DNA of 64,000 nt from Enoplolaimus lenunculus (Eukaryota > Nematoda > Enoplea > Enoplida > Thoracostomopsidae): NCBI GenBank assembly GCA_030248215.1, contig JASANG010002537.1, positions 248,001 through 312,000 of the forward strand, in the 5' to 3' direction. Both the position numbers and the translations under genes were made by a program. Positions 1-13,800 of the stretch are shown here, piece after piece; position 1 is the stretch's first letter, and every line of letters starts with the position of its first letter. Below the pieces are notes generated by a model, which saw nothing but the letters and a program-made list of their open reading frames with translations, was not told where the DNA came from and did no database searches.

Positions 1-1828
1 AGCATGTCTCACATGCTTACACTGACAATAAAACAAAAACAACATAAAAACAACATAAAAACACACATAATACCAATAAAACAAATTTTACGGTTGTGGT
101 CCCGAATAACATAAAACTGTTTTTTCTTTTTAGATTGTGGAAATAGGTACAACACATTGTGCTGCAGCAACTCCAGGCATGCAAAGAAGCAAATAATTTT
201 AAATCAGACCGCCGAAGGAGCGCTAAAAGTTTCCTCTCGCATAAGTGCGTAGGCAATGCCAATGATACACCCATTATTCAGTGTTCGATTTTTTCCACCA
301 AAACGCTTTTTTCCAGTTACTTGAGAAAAAATTGTAAAATTTTTACTGGATAGTGAATTCTGCTTCACACCAATAAAAATCAGCTATAAATTATCGAACA
401 ATACTAAGCTACTATAGTAAAAACTTACTAGATGTATATTTACCGCAAGAATACCGTGGTTAAATTAGCAGTTCTCGCATTTTCCGCGGTCTATCGCCCT
501 GTTTTTGAATTATACACAGAAATCCCAACTAGCTAAGAGACTTATTTGAAGTTACCTATGCGTACAAAGTATGTTATTGAAAGTATACGATAATAACAAA
601 CATTATAACAAGAATAACTTTTAAAGTGCACATATTTATAAAAAATGACCATCCTTTTAGGCGTCTCCGTCGTCTCTACGAGTCTCAACGAACTTTGTTT
701 ATACACTGCGTTAAATGTCAACACGTCATTGTCTGAACTTTAGACGTTGAAAATGGTCTTGGCGTCAATATTTGCTTGCTCTGAGATCATTATCAAAAAG
801 TGTTATTGTCACGAGACTACGTGTATGGCACTGAAATTTTCCTTGCCCCTCGGAAGGGACTCAAATTCGTGCAATGAGTGTTTACACGACTTGTTTGCAC
901 ACATTTCATAGAATTGTGAGTTTATAAATGTATACACGTGTAATTGACCCGATGAATGTCTCTAGTCTAAAGCAGGCCGTTATGAAAGTCCAGTGTATAC
1001 GCGTGTAATGAGACGAGCTTGAATGTGTATTTTGATGCTGTTGCCAGTTGGGTGGGTGGGATGTTTTTTACATCTGCGTTTTCATTCTTCTTCTCATTTG
1101 ACAGTGATATAAATACTGAAGCGGAAACTCAGTTATTTACAAAATGTTTATTTTTAAACTCTAAGTCAGTTGCACATATTGGCCCATGTTACTTTAAGGG
1201 GCGTCCAGGTTACTGGTGGGTCTATAAAAGAGTAATTTTAGATTCTAGATTACATTTTTTGCTTAGGCTTAAGCTTAGGCTTAGGCTTAAGCTTAGAAAC
1301 ACATTCTTGCAATGCTTTAGGCTTAGCCTTACGCTTAAGAATACGCTTAATCTACTGTTACGCCCCTTAAAGTAACATGGGCCGTGGCCCCCATATTAAT
1401 ACCTTCAATTTTGACAAAAGATCGACTTTTAAAGTCATTTTTTGCAACCCAGATAATAACACTTTTGGGCCACTTAGCTACGTATACTGCTTTTGAGTTG
1501 CTTGTGTGTTCGTTAATATGCAAGCTTATGACTTCAGAACAAGGAAAACTAATTTGCGGTAAGCCAAAGTAGGATCATTCGTACATTAAGCATGCCAACT
1601 TTTCGTTTAAACATTTCTCAAATATCATCAGTCGCACTAATTATGTATAATCTTTTAATTTCTCGGTTTCTGTGTTTAAGAGGTTGAAACGCCTGGGACG
1701 CAAAATTTGGTTGAGTCAAGAAAATTTTTAAGACTGTTAGCTTTGTCGTTTTCGTTATGGACCAAAGTTGTTGTATATACGGTATAGGCCTCTGAAGTGT
1801 TTGTGTTTCAGGAATCTAATTTGTACAG
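1..1828. other. Left flank, no gene resolved
   Basis: I see no exon that can be joined with confidence to the SUMO protease exon at 1829. An ATG at 1757 could splice to 1829 in frame (donor GTATAG at 1782), but the intron would be only about 47 bases. The stretch holds one Merlin-like element (1181-1383). The rest is AT-rich DNA without recognisable features. Confidence 0.4.
1181..1383. mobile_element. Merlin-like MITE with TTAGGC/TTAAGC core
   Basis: Terminal inverted repeat GGCCCATGTTACTTTAAGGG at the left and its near-perfect complement at the right (1359-1383). The core at about 1262-1350 is an irregular array of GCTTAGGCTTAAGC units. Related copies with the same ends and similar cores lie at 19.1, 51.75 and 52.2 kb. 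No clean target-site duplication is visible for this copy. Confidence 0.7.
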
Positions 1829-4800
1829 GTAATCAATACTCTGATGGTTTTAACTATCGTGCAAATTCTGTGCAGAGTGAAAGCGCCCCTTTGATGAACG
1901 CTGAACCTTCAACATACTCAAATAGGAATTTGGCGAAACGGCAATACTCGTAAGTTGTGTACTTTACTGCTTGCGTTTTGTTAATGCGCTTTCAAACACT
2001 TGCGTAATCTCGCAGCCTCTTCCACGTTTGATAGCTGTTGTTAATGTTTGCCCGTACCGTGTCTAACGGGACCCGGTTGGTGCCAGCCCCGGCCCCTGGA
2101 CAACCTTATAAAAATGTGTTTTTGAAAGAGTTTCTTGTGAAAGTAATCTGTGTTCGCAACCAGACGTATGCCTTCGGCTTTCACGCGCTGTTGACGGGGA
2201 TGACTGAAATGATCAAACGTGGTGAGAAAGGGAAAATTGGTCTCATTTGCAAATTTGGGAGTGACGTTTGTAGTACATGTTACGTAATAAACAATATAAC
2301 TAGTGCCTTTTCTGCACATATGCGACCTGATTTGTATAATTGAGTCTAATATCGTTGTTAACTTTTTCCTGACACAGACTACGCAGCAGGGTTCCAACAG
2401 GAAATAAATTCTGATTAATAACATTTTGCCGGAACAAGAGTCGGAATCTAAAATATAGATTTTATTGGTATAGTATGCAAACCTTGACAATCACCGGAAA
2501 TAAATCATCGAAGGTACATTTCGATTCCGTGTAGAAGGTACATTTGGATTCCGTGTATCTGGCTTCTCCACAGCGGGGGGGCAGCACTTTTCGAAATTTT
2601 CATTTTCCCCCGGCGAAAATTTTGCCGCCCGCAGGAAAGGCCCCCAACGGCGAATTTTCGGCTGCCCCCCAGCAAAATGCCCCCCCCCCCCCAGCAAATT
2701 TTTTTGCTGGGGGGCCCCAAGGACTTTTTAAGGCGAAAATTTTCAATGTTAAAACATAAAGACGGGCAAAATGTGATTTTATATTACGCTGAGTACTCAT
2801 AATTAACTAGTACAATTCAATAATGAACTGAAAAAAGCACAATTATATAAAGACCGTTTCAGGGCATACAGCATTCGAAAGTACCTTGCAGCAACAAGTT
2901 CAACCCGCATGAGCCTTATGATAAACTGAAGCTGTGACTAATATATAAAATATATGTTAATCACAGTTTCAATTATAGATTATCTATATTTTATATAATT
3001 GTGCTTCTTTCAACTTCTGGTAAAGTTGTCAGTAATATTAGTTAAAATTATTGTTATTAGCGTTTGCGGGGAATTTTTGTCATGTTGAGCGATGAGTTAT
3101 CTTCAGTTGAGTTGGAAACACGATCTAGAATAAAAAAATGGTCCAAAAAGTTGGCTTGCAAAATTTTAAGCCTGCCCCCCCCAAGACCCTCCAGATCATC
3201 TGGGGGGGCCCAGGAAAACTGCCCCCCAGCAAAATTAGCTGCCCCCCAGGAAACTTCTGCGGGCCCCCCCAGGAAACGCCCCCCGGCGGAAATTTTCAAG
3301 CTGTGGAGAAGCCAGTGTATTATGAAAATCTAAGATGCAGCAGATAAAATGAATATATACCTATGTCCAAGTTGTGTTAGTTCATGAATAATAATGCAAA
3401 GAAGAGAATTAAAATAAATTTTTCGGTGGCATGTGTTTTTATTATCTTTTACCGGTTTCGTTTGTGTTAAATTTTAATTCCGATTGCACCTGGTTCACAT
3501 GTATAGAAAGTGAGATAAATCGCTTGAAATGTCTGCGGGACATACGACGCTGTTTTCGAAATCATAGAGCTGATATTTGAACCGCACGGTTTGAATTAAT
3601 TTTGATTGACAACGAACCGGATATTAATTTTAAGGGATACCGGAGCCGGATAGTGGATTTTGTACCGGAGCCGGATGTTAACCGGATATAGGATCTAAAT
3701 TTGTACACTGTTGGAAGTATTTGAGTCGTGCAAAAATACGTAATTGTGGGATAAAGATTAATTTTTGGTTTGGATTTTTCATTCCATGTTAGTTTCCATT
3801 CATGAATTGCTCGGAATTGCAGTCGCTTCAAAATATCTAGTTATTTTATTTGGAACCACAAATATCCGGCATCCGGTAGGTTTTTACTAGGGATGTGCCG
3901 ATACCAAAATTTTTGCCGATACCGATGCCGATTCTAATTTTGCCGATGCCGGACCGATGCCGATTCCTACTTTAGTACACCATGCTTAATAAACAGATAT
4001 AAACGATTATATATAATTTTAAAAGAACGGTTAATTTCAATTAATAGAGAGATAACATGCACCCAGAAATGAAATTAATAACATTCTAACTGACTTATGT
4101 GCAAAAAGTATCGGCAACTTTTTTGCAGTGTCGACGCCGATACTCACGAAAAGTACCGATTATCATCGATGCCGATTAATCGGCACATCCCTAAGCCACG
4201 AAGTTCGACTAAAATTTTGCAACTAAAATTTTTTAATGTTTAAATAATCTAGCACAACACGTAAAACTGGGAGTCTTGTGTTCTGCGCTATCGGTACCGA
4301 AATATATTTTTTGACTATCGGTACCGAAATATATTTTTTGAAGGAATTGTGGTGGAACTGGAATTTTGGTGGAACCCTTGTACGTAGGTCTGTATGATTT
4401 TCGACCATGGTTTGGTTTTATTTTAATATAAAGTTCATGCGTTGTTTCATGTTTCAGGTCCGCGCGCCGTTTACGCGAAAATTTCCATGATGAGCTTTGA
4501 AATGTTGGCAAAAACGGAATTCACACAGTGCTTGTTTGCATGCAATTGGGTTAAAACCATTATCATACACATTGTTTGTAAACAACATGCACAGTGAATA
4601 ATTTTTTTCCGAAAATACAGAACGTAAAATTGCTGCGGTTTTGCGTTTAAACGGCGTGCAGATAGGCAAAGCGTGTTTTGCCTTTTATATATTATATATA
4701 CGTACATCTAATATTTTGTATGCCTACCAGGGATAGGCGGTCTCGGTCAAAAAAGCGAGACCTAGACTGAGACTTTATGTCTCGGTCTCGGACAATTTTG

Positions 4801-7800
4801 AACCGTTACCGAAAAAGAAGTAAGATTTTTTACCAAAACTTTTGAATATCAGAGCTATAGTGTTGTTTTTGCTCCTGGGCAAACCGAATATACTGAAAAA
4901 CTTTTTACATAGCGTGGCATCATAAATGCGGATGACCCATACGTAATTCTTTACACGATGCCTTTAATGATTTAAACGCACACGTGAAAATGCAACTATT
5001 TGTGTTATGCCACAATAAAATCAAAGTGTTTTGGGGTTTTGGGTTTCCTTTCAAAAATAAAATTTTGGGTAATCGGAGGGGTCATTCTGTTCCTTCAATC
5101 GCTGTATAGCCAGGTAGCGGTGTTCCACAGTCGTTTGCTGTCTGTGTTGGTAGGCGAAATGCCCAGATACTTCCGGGCCAAAGTTGCTATCTAAGGAAAA
5201 TTTTTGTGACTGCTTATCGCTTTTTTACCTCATTGATCCCGGTTTGCAAAGTACCGAGACTGAAGAAGGCGACACCGAGACCGAGACCAGCCAAATCCCG
5301 AGACTTGCCGAGATCGAGACCGCCCGTCCCTGAATTGCCTGCAACAACTTGTGATGGCAACTGCAATAACAGTTGAAAGTAGTATTTCCTCAGCATTATT
5401 CTAAAAATGAGATCTTCAAAAAATCGGAATAGGAACAGGATATTTATACATGAATCGGATCTGTGAATGTTCAGAGCATATTAGGATGCTATGATAATTT
5501 CCGTGCCATTATTCGAAATGTGAGCTGAGACAGCGAGAACTTTTATATGCACCTTTGTTATGAAACTTAACGGTACCGCAGACAAATTTCGTTCATAATA
5601 ATTGGTGTAATACAGGCTTTAAACTATGTAAAGTTACGAATCCGAGTATACATACCTGCAACCTTAATCAGACTCTTCTGAACTGCCGGATTTCAGTCGA
5701 AATTTTAATCGGAATCCTAATTCAGGTTGCACTCTGAAACAGAAATAATTTGTGTTTCATATAAACAAAACTTGAACAGCCACAACAGTGACTTATTTTG
5801 AAACTCTATCCCGACTTGGTCCCATATAACATACCTATGCCAGGGCAGCACCAATCCAGCTTCATTTGGTACTGGTTAGTGTTACGTAGCTGATGTAAAC
5901 GTACACGTATATATATATTATATTTATATGTATGTATATATATAAATACACGTATTTTGTTTTTAGATTTATATTACAAAAAGGTAATAAGCGTAGTCGT
6001 GTTGTAATGGGTGTCGGTTCGCCTTTGGCATCAATTCTGGACCAGGCATCTAGCTCTGTGGGGTCCGTTAATGTTGCCTTTGGGGCTAATCAAACGGCTA
6101 CACTAAACGAAATGGTGGCAAGAGCTCATGCCGGCGGTAAGTATACGTATATTTCTGTGGATCAAACCATCGTATGAGTTTGTTTCAGAGTATTGAGTGG
6201 GGATGTAGGCTGAACTACCATTTTTATAATCTTAAATTATTGGTAACAAATGTATGTCCCTTTTGTTCTTATGAAGCAGATACAGGGACTCACTTCCTCT
6301 TAAGATGTGAGAAATATGCAGTTTTTCGGGGAAAAGTCTTTGGGAAGATCAAACTCTCGAACATACGTAAGCAATTAAGGTAATATGCAAATTAGTTATT
6401 AGCTAACTATTTATTGGTTTTGGAGGCTTGTAAGCAATTTACTTAGATTGCTCGCCCCCAAAAACCCTTCAGTCACCCTAATAATTAGTGAAATATTGCA
6501 AAAAGTCCTAATTTTGTCTTGTCAATTAAACTAATATGCAAATTAGCTACGTATTAGCTAACTATTCAATTATCGGTTTTGAAGGTTTGTAGCCGAATTC
6601 ATAAACCACAAACGCATATTCTGACCTAATAATCAGTGAAATTGATTTTAAAAGTCCTAGTTTAGGCTTATCAACTATGCTAATAAGCAAATTAGCTATT
6701 AGTTAACTATTCAATTATAGGCTTTGGAGGTTTGTAAAGAATTTATTCAGATTACTCGCTCCCAAAAACTTTTTAATGCTGAATTTAGATTGCTTGTAAC
6801 CCTAATAATTAGTGAAACATCACAAAAACGCCTAATTTAGGCTTATCAATTATCCTTATATGCAAATTATCTATTAGCGCTAACTACTCAATTATATATC
6901 GATTTTAGAGGTTTTTAAAAAATTTATTCAGATTACTCGCACCCCAAAACTTTCAGTAACCCTAATGTATAATTATTGGAATAATTTAAAAAGTCTTAAT
7001 TTTGTCTTGAATATTAAGCTAATATTCAAATTAGCTATTAGCTAACTATTAAATTATCGGTTTTGGCGGTTTGTAAAGAATTTATACAAATTCCTCGCGC
7101 CAAAAAACCCTTTAGTGTTGAAGTTTGATTGCTTTGAACCTTAATAATTACTGAAAGATTGTAAAAAGTCCTGATTTACGTTTATAAACTATGCTAATAT
7201 GCAAATTATCTACTAGTTAACTACTCAATTATTGGTTTTGGGCTTTGTAAACAGTTTATTTACATTCCTCGTACCCAAAAACCCTTTAATGTTAAAATTA
7301 ATTTTGAAATTCGTTTGCTTGTAACTAATAATTATGTAGTGAAATAATGTAGAAAGTCTTAATTGATACTTAGCTAATTATACAAATTAGCCTGTAGCTA
7401 ATAAACGTCTTAAAATTTTAAAACCACAATGCGAGGTTAACATCCCAGGGTAATTGGCTTTCATATAAAAAAAGTTTGTCAAAATCGGTTCATCCGTTCC
7501 TGAGATTCTTTTCGGACGGACGAACGGACATCCACCTTTCGACCCCAGGCTACAAAATATAAAACGCTTCGCGAAACTCCGAGCTTCGCTCAATGAGAGA
7601 TGGCAGAGTAATGGGCTTTCCAAAGTCTGCATACTATATTATGTCATCTTTGTCTATTTGTTTGCTAAATTAAATTAAGGTTATCTTAGATTTTTCGTTC
7701 TATTTCAGTTAGTTAAGACTTTGAATACGTGCCACCAGGAGTCCAAACGTTTTTTCGGCGCTGGCAAATCGTTATTCGAATCCGGGTTATTGCTGAAAAG

Positions 7801-10800
7801 TAAAACAAACATTTGTAGACATCTAAACCAGCGTGGTTAAGTTTTACTTTTTGTCGAAATATGCGCTTAAATAATCCGGCTCCGTTACCAATCGGTGCAA
7901 ATATTGAGGTTTCGAAATATTCTTCTCGGGTGTTTTTTGTCTTTTGCTGTACAGTCACCTTTTGTCCAATTACAGAAATTTCGCTTGCAACATTCAAACC
8001 AGTGGTGGGCCGTCGGGCTAAAGCTGTAAAGTGTCACAAATTGAATGAGCAGGTGAGAACATACGCGTGTATGTCATGTATGTATACGTATATGGCTTAT
8101 TTCGATTAATTGAACAATTGCCCCGCCTGATGCAGAGTGACGACTAACCAGGGTGGCAGCAAAGGTTCGGATTCGGTTGTGGAAAAGCCGAATCCAACAA
8201 AGTTCGGCAATATGTTTTTTCATTTTTAAGCAATAAAATTTTTAAATACCTTGCTATAAAAATCAATATTTTTTATTTCAGGTGAGAAATCTCAGAACTG
8301 ACGTCGGGACGAAATATATTAACGTATTAAAAGTTAAACGGCTGGCATTGCGTTGATATTCTGAAACAAATTATAGATATATCTGAAAATACAACATGCA
8401 GGATTCGGTTTCGGATTCGGCAAATTAGCACTGGATTCGGATTCGGTCAAATCTTGGATTCGGTGCTACCCTGCGACTAACCAATGATTTCACAGATAGT
8501 AAATTTAACCCCATTGTGGCTTTGCCGAGTTCAAACCTCCAAGTTTTGCTGAGCTTGAAAGTTGAAACCCAATGACAACATTCTGTTACCACCGTGCAGT
8601 GACAAGATGCGTGAATCTTGAAACCAATCGGGCAACAATTTGCTACTTTGTGTGACAATTAATCAATACTTTTTCGGGGATAAAGTAATGACAGACGTGA
8701 ACGTTGCTATTGATATAGGAATCTTCCAATCGTCGCGAGCTAGAAAGTTTTAGTGCTAACATTATGGTATTTTAATTTTATTTTTATAACATTTTACCGA
8801 TTTTCATTCTTTGGGTACGCTTTCATTGGAACCTCCTATATTGGTTACGCCAGTAGGTCTGCTAGACTGACTCCGGCAACTGGCTGATTACCGGGAACGA
8901 AAATATTAACAACACCGAAACAGCAAATACTGATATACAAAGATCTTCTCGTTTGTCACTTATTCTTTTCATTACAATGATAATAATCGTTCTGTGTATA
9001 TACATAACTTACAATTATGTTTTAGGCGTATGGCTCGAATCAGGCTCAACCATGTGGTTGGGATGACACTTCTCGTATTGATGCTGCAAAATCGCGTTTA
9101 CAGTTGTTGAAAGGGTCCCAACAAACTACGCCGACGGTAGATGATAGCTTGCCGTTACAAACGCGAATGCTTACGGGTATGTCAGCATCACAACGCTTAA
9201 TTGTATTTTAGTGTTTTCCGCATTATTCTTGATGTACCTAGTTTTCGTAGGATACTAGTTTTCAAGACATCAAAGTTTCGTCTGTAGGCACAGCGTCATT
9301 TGTTTGACATGATGATAATAGCGGTTGTCTTCTTTCCCCAACGTATTCTTTCCTGCCGATTGCTATTATTCTGATCAAACGAAGGCAATCCCGAACCATA
9401 TATGAGTGAAATCTTTCACATGTTGTATCAGCAAAGACCAACAAAACGGACATCGCGGGGAGAGAATAAAATTTTCTAAAAAATATTACTGCTCATAACA
9501 GTTATAAGCAGACGTCTCGCGGACGCGTTCTCATAGCAAACCTCTTTAAAACTTTGTGCTGATGATCCCTTTATGTTGAAGCGACGCAATTTTCTAATTA
9601 CACTCCATTTAATATGAGTTGTACTATAAACGTTTACAGTTGTAACTAAAGGTAATCAGGTTTCATATCGCGGAATAAATGGTCATTCAGTAGGGTTAGC
9701 AAAACATTGATCGTTAACGATATTACTGCCGGACCACTTTTTTAGTTGGTACATAAGGCTATGTTTTATATGGGTAGGCCTAAGATAAATAGAAGATAAT
9801 AGCGTTACGTCTTTGACTCGCATATTAATGCGATGGTTTTTTAGATAATGCCGTTGAAAAGTACAAACTTATTACGACGTATTCTTTCACGAATTTGATG
9901 TCCTTAATATTAAACCAGTAGCTTGTACAAAACAGGGGAATTAGCAAACTTTTCGGTAGCCTTACAAACCGGATATTTGGTTGCTTTTTTGTGTGCTGTA
10001 TATTGCTCTTTCCGTGCATTTTTTTCTATCACCAGTAGGTTTATTTGCGATTTCAGACAGTTGTTTTTCATGCAGTAGCAAGCAATCGCGTGGTCATGTT
10101 GATGAGACAACTTATGACAATTCCAGCTTGGAACAGAGACCAGAATGTAGTCGCTGGAGCGGTATGTCGGATGAAGGATCAGCACATTTATTGTCTCCAG
10201 GGTGCAACTGGAATTACAATTTACCGGAACCGAAATTTGAAAAAAATTACCGGATACGGAACCGGAAAATGAGAAGCATATGAAACCGCAAAATTCATTG
10301 TAATTTTTTGCAATATCGATTAAATAACCTAGTTGCAGATAGGATGCAAATCTACTTTCTATGGTTTATTTTCCGCGATGGTCAAGGTTTATATGTTATA
10401 CTAATGAGATTATTTAATTTTTATCGTCCACCGACCAAAACTTTATACCGGAATTCCGGTTGCCCCGTGATGATTGTCTCTAGCATTATGCAGTGACAAC
10501 TAATACTTACTTATCTAGACAGCAGGGTGCACAGCGTAACTGAATTATATCGGAATCAGAACTACGGATAATTTGTCATTAACGAATATAACATTGATTT
10601 AATATGTCTGTAGGAAAGAAACCAGTGTGCAAAGCTGAATTGGATTATATCGGAATCGGAACAACAAATTTATACCGGAATCGGAACTAAAAAATTTGTT
10701 ACGATACGCATGATTTCTATTAATAAGTAATATTGATTAAGTGTGTTTGTTGACTGGCAACAATTCCCAAAAAACGTCACATGAATAAATTTGCAATCAT

Positions 10801-13800
10801 TTTTTGGTTCTGTAAAGCTAAACTACTATCAGTTATTGATAAGTTAACTCATCGAAAACAATTTAATAGATAAATAATGCAGAATTTTTATGCAACATAT
10901 CACAATAATTAGGCCTAAAATTAAAATGTCAAAATTCCGATTCCGCTTTATTTTACAATCGGAATCGGAACTCGTTTTGAATCAGAATTCTAATCGGAAT
11001 TCCGGTTTTGAAACAATTTCGAAAACGTCGTATGATCAAATTGGCGATGCTTTTTTGGTTCTGTAAAGCTAAACATTAATCAATTATCGTTATTAAACAA
11101 ATGAATGATACAGAATTTTTATGCAACATATAACGGTAGGATTATAATTAGGGATGTGTCGATTAATCGGCATCGGCTTCGGTAATAATCGGCATTTTTT
11201 GTGAGTATCGGCGTCGGCACTGCAAAAAAACTGCCGATTCTTTGCCGATACTTTTTGCACATTTCATTTTTGGGTGCATATCAGTGTGTCAGGTCAGGAA
11301 AACTGCTATCTCTCGCGTTTGTGCTTGAAAAAAGTAACTGAAACGAACCGTTCTTATAAAATTGTAATCGTTTATGGTGGTTAGGGTTTAAATATTCATA
11401 TAATGATGCAATGTAGTGATGTACTAAAGTTGGAACCGGTATCGATTCGGCATCGACAAAATTTCAAAGTAAGAATCGGCATCGGCAAAAATTTTGGTAT
11501 CGGGCACATCCCTAACTATAATTAAAATTTTAAATCAGAATCGGCATTGGAACTCTATCGGAATTAGAATTCATGTTGCATTATGGTAAACAGACATCTG
11601 ACATAAATATTGTCACATAGAAAATCGCTTAATATCGAAGCCAACAACGACTTCAATTATCTAATTTCGTTGGATGGTCAAATTTAGCGAAAAACTAATT
11701 ACTACTTTGTAAACGGTCTCGTGTGCATATATACATTAAGGGCAACGTTGCCTCTATGTGCATAATGCATGCGGATCACCAACGAAGTATACAGTGATCC
11801 GTTGGTTGGCATTTGACAATGACATGGTTAATTAGTCACCGGAGAGGATTTTTTTGCCATATCCGTTGTTAATAAGTTGCAAAATTGTCCGGTTCCGTGT
11901 ATTTAGACAAATTTTCAGGTCCGAATCCTTATCCGGGTTTTTTAAATTTCTGTTCCGAGGATTAGTTTTCATATAGAATTCGGCTTCAAATTGTTAACGC
12001 GCCATGCACAATAAATTTGTCAATCATGGCTAACCCTCTAAGTTTTAAAATTTAAGAATCTGTAACTCGGTAGGTGTGTGTTTGCGTGTTAAATTGCGCT
12101 GTGTGCGTTTGTATTGTGTCTGTGTATCTATTGCAGGTGGCTAAATTGGGCTATAAGAGATTTTGTGGTACTGTTGTCAAAAATTGTGAACGGTGCATAA
12201 TATCGGTATCGGTTGTTAAAAAATCAGCACTGGCAGTATATAACAAATTACTTTGTAATTTCATTTCAGAAGGCACTGTCAATGCAGGGAAAGCAGCGCC
12301 TGTTAGATGTACGGCGCTTAATGGTGATCAACAGTCTCTGGGGAACTCTTTATTTCCAGGTAAAACTTAATTGATTTTTGTTTTCGTTACGGTCAGCAGA
12401 CTACGATGCGGTGTGCAAACGAAATTTCGATTTGAATTGCTCCTTTAGCCTAAGGTCAGCTCTATATATTTAGGATTTTAATTCAATTTCTAATTTTAAT
12501 TATAGTGGTCATTTTACTTAATTTTTCGTAAACTGCAGTATGTCTTCGAATCTGCTATGGAAATTTATCAGCTAGCGTCAGATTTTTGTAGTTATTTGAA
12601 CTCTGTAAATTTTAGCTCGCATCCGCAAGCATACCAGAGAGTGTGACGACGAGTAAGTTTTCTTCGTTTATAATAGGGTATAAATAAAGTATTGAGTTTA
12701 GCTGGTATAATATTGTGGAGATTAGTAATGGGCAACGGATATTTTTTTATATCTGGGTAGTTATCCGGATATCAGAATTTAAATTTTCTACTTTAGGTAA
12801 GGAGTAAATACCTTAGCGTTCTATAGTGGAGACAGCAGGGTTGAACCGGAGTTCAATAATAATTGACGACCCGCTATCTCTGTTGCTTACTTGATTTGTT
12901 TCTAGAGTTGCTTCCTATATGGCAACCGAATTACCAAGGTTGCATAATTCAATTGTTTTGCTTCAAAGCGATTTGGATTGCTTGGCTGAAAACAACTATC
13001 TTACGGATGTTGTGGTCGATTTCTATATGAGGTAAGTATATAACCTAGCTAAACAGAACTAATTAAAATTGTACATATAAGAAAAATATGTATGTGAATT
13101 CAGACTTCGGAGAAATGCGATTGATCTATTTCAAAACTTAATTCTCCCAAAAACTGTAAAGTCGAAAACTCAGTGTTTGAACAAATTCTGAATAATGTAA
13201 AGATATTCCGCAATTACTTATTGAGCGAAGCGTTTTATGTTTTGTACTCGGGGGTCGAAAGGTGGATGTCTGCCCGTCCGAAATTAATCTCAGGAACCGC
13301 GAGACCGATTTGAAAGCTTTGGGTACGGGAAATCTGCATAAATTGTTTACAACACTCTGAACTTGATAACGAAATAGTTAGCTAATTGCTAATTTGAATA
13401 TTAGCATAATTAATAAGCCTAAATTATTACTATTTTTACAATATTTCACTAATTATTAGGGTTACAAGCAATCTAAATTCAGCATTAAAAGCCTAAACTA
13501 GGACTTTTTAAATTATTTAACTGATTATTAGGTCAGAATATGCGTTTGTGCTTTTTGAGTTCTATGTTGGAGGTTCGATCAATACATGTCGTTCCACTAC
13601 GACTGATATTGAGTAGTATCTGGTAATTGTTGATTTTCTTTTGTAGATATTTGGTGGATCGGCATATTACGAAAACATCTGATTGTCATAAACTACATCT
13701 GTTTAATTCGTTTTTATGGCCAAAATTGCGTCATGTGTTTGGTTGTGATAGGTAAAAAAGTGTTTTATTTATTTAACTGTGGTTTTGCTGGTTTAGTTCA

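Noticed and set aside
1262-1350. Interstitial telomere of TTAGGC type
   Set aside because: The array is irregular (TTAGGC mixed with TTAAGC and CTTACGC) and lies inside inverted terminal repeats shared with other loci, so it is the core of a MITE.
2041-2490. 149-codon minus-strand open frame
   Set aside because: It overlaps the more coding-like plus-strand frame at 2026-2343 and has no recognisable motif; probably its shadow.
6174-6383. Exon of the SUMO protease gene
   Set aside because: The frame encodes a reverse-transcriptase zinc knuckle and leads into the repeat tail. The exon at 5967-6136 joins 7713 in the correct phase without it.
6384-7400. CRISPR-like or regulatory tandem array
   Set aside because: Units are 150-180 bp, degenerate throughout, and attached to a LINE terminus in a eukaryotic intron. 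There are no short identical repeats with unique spacers.
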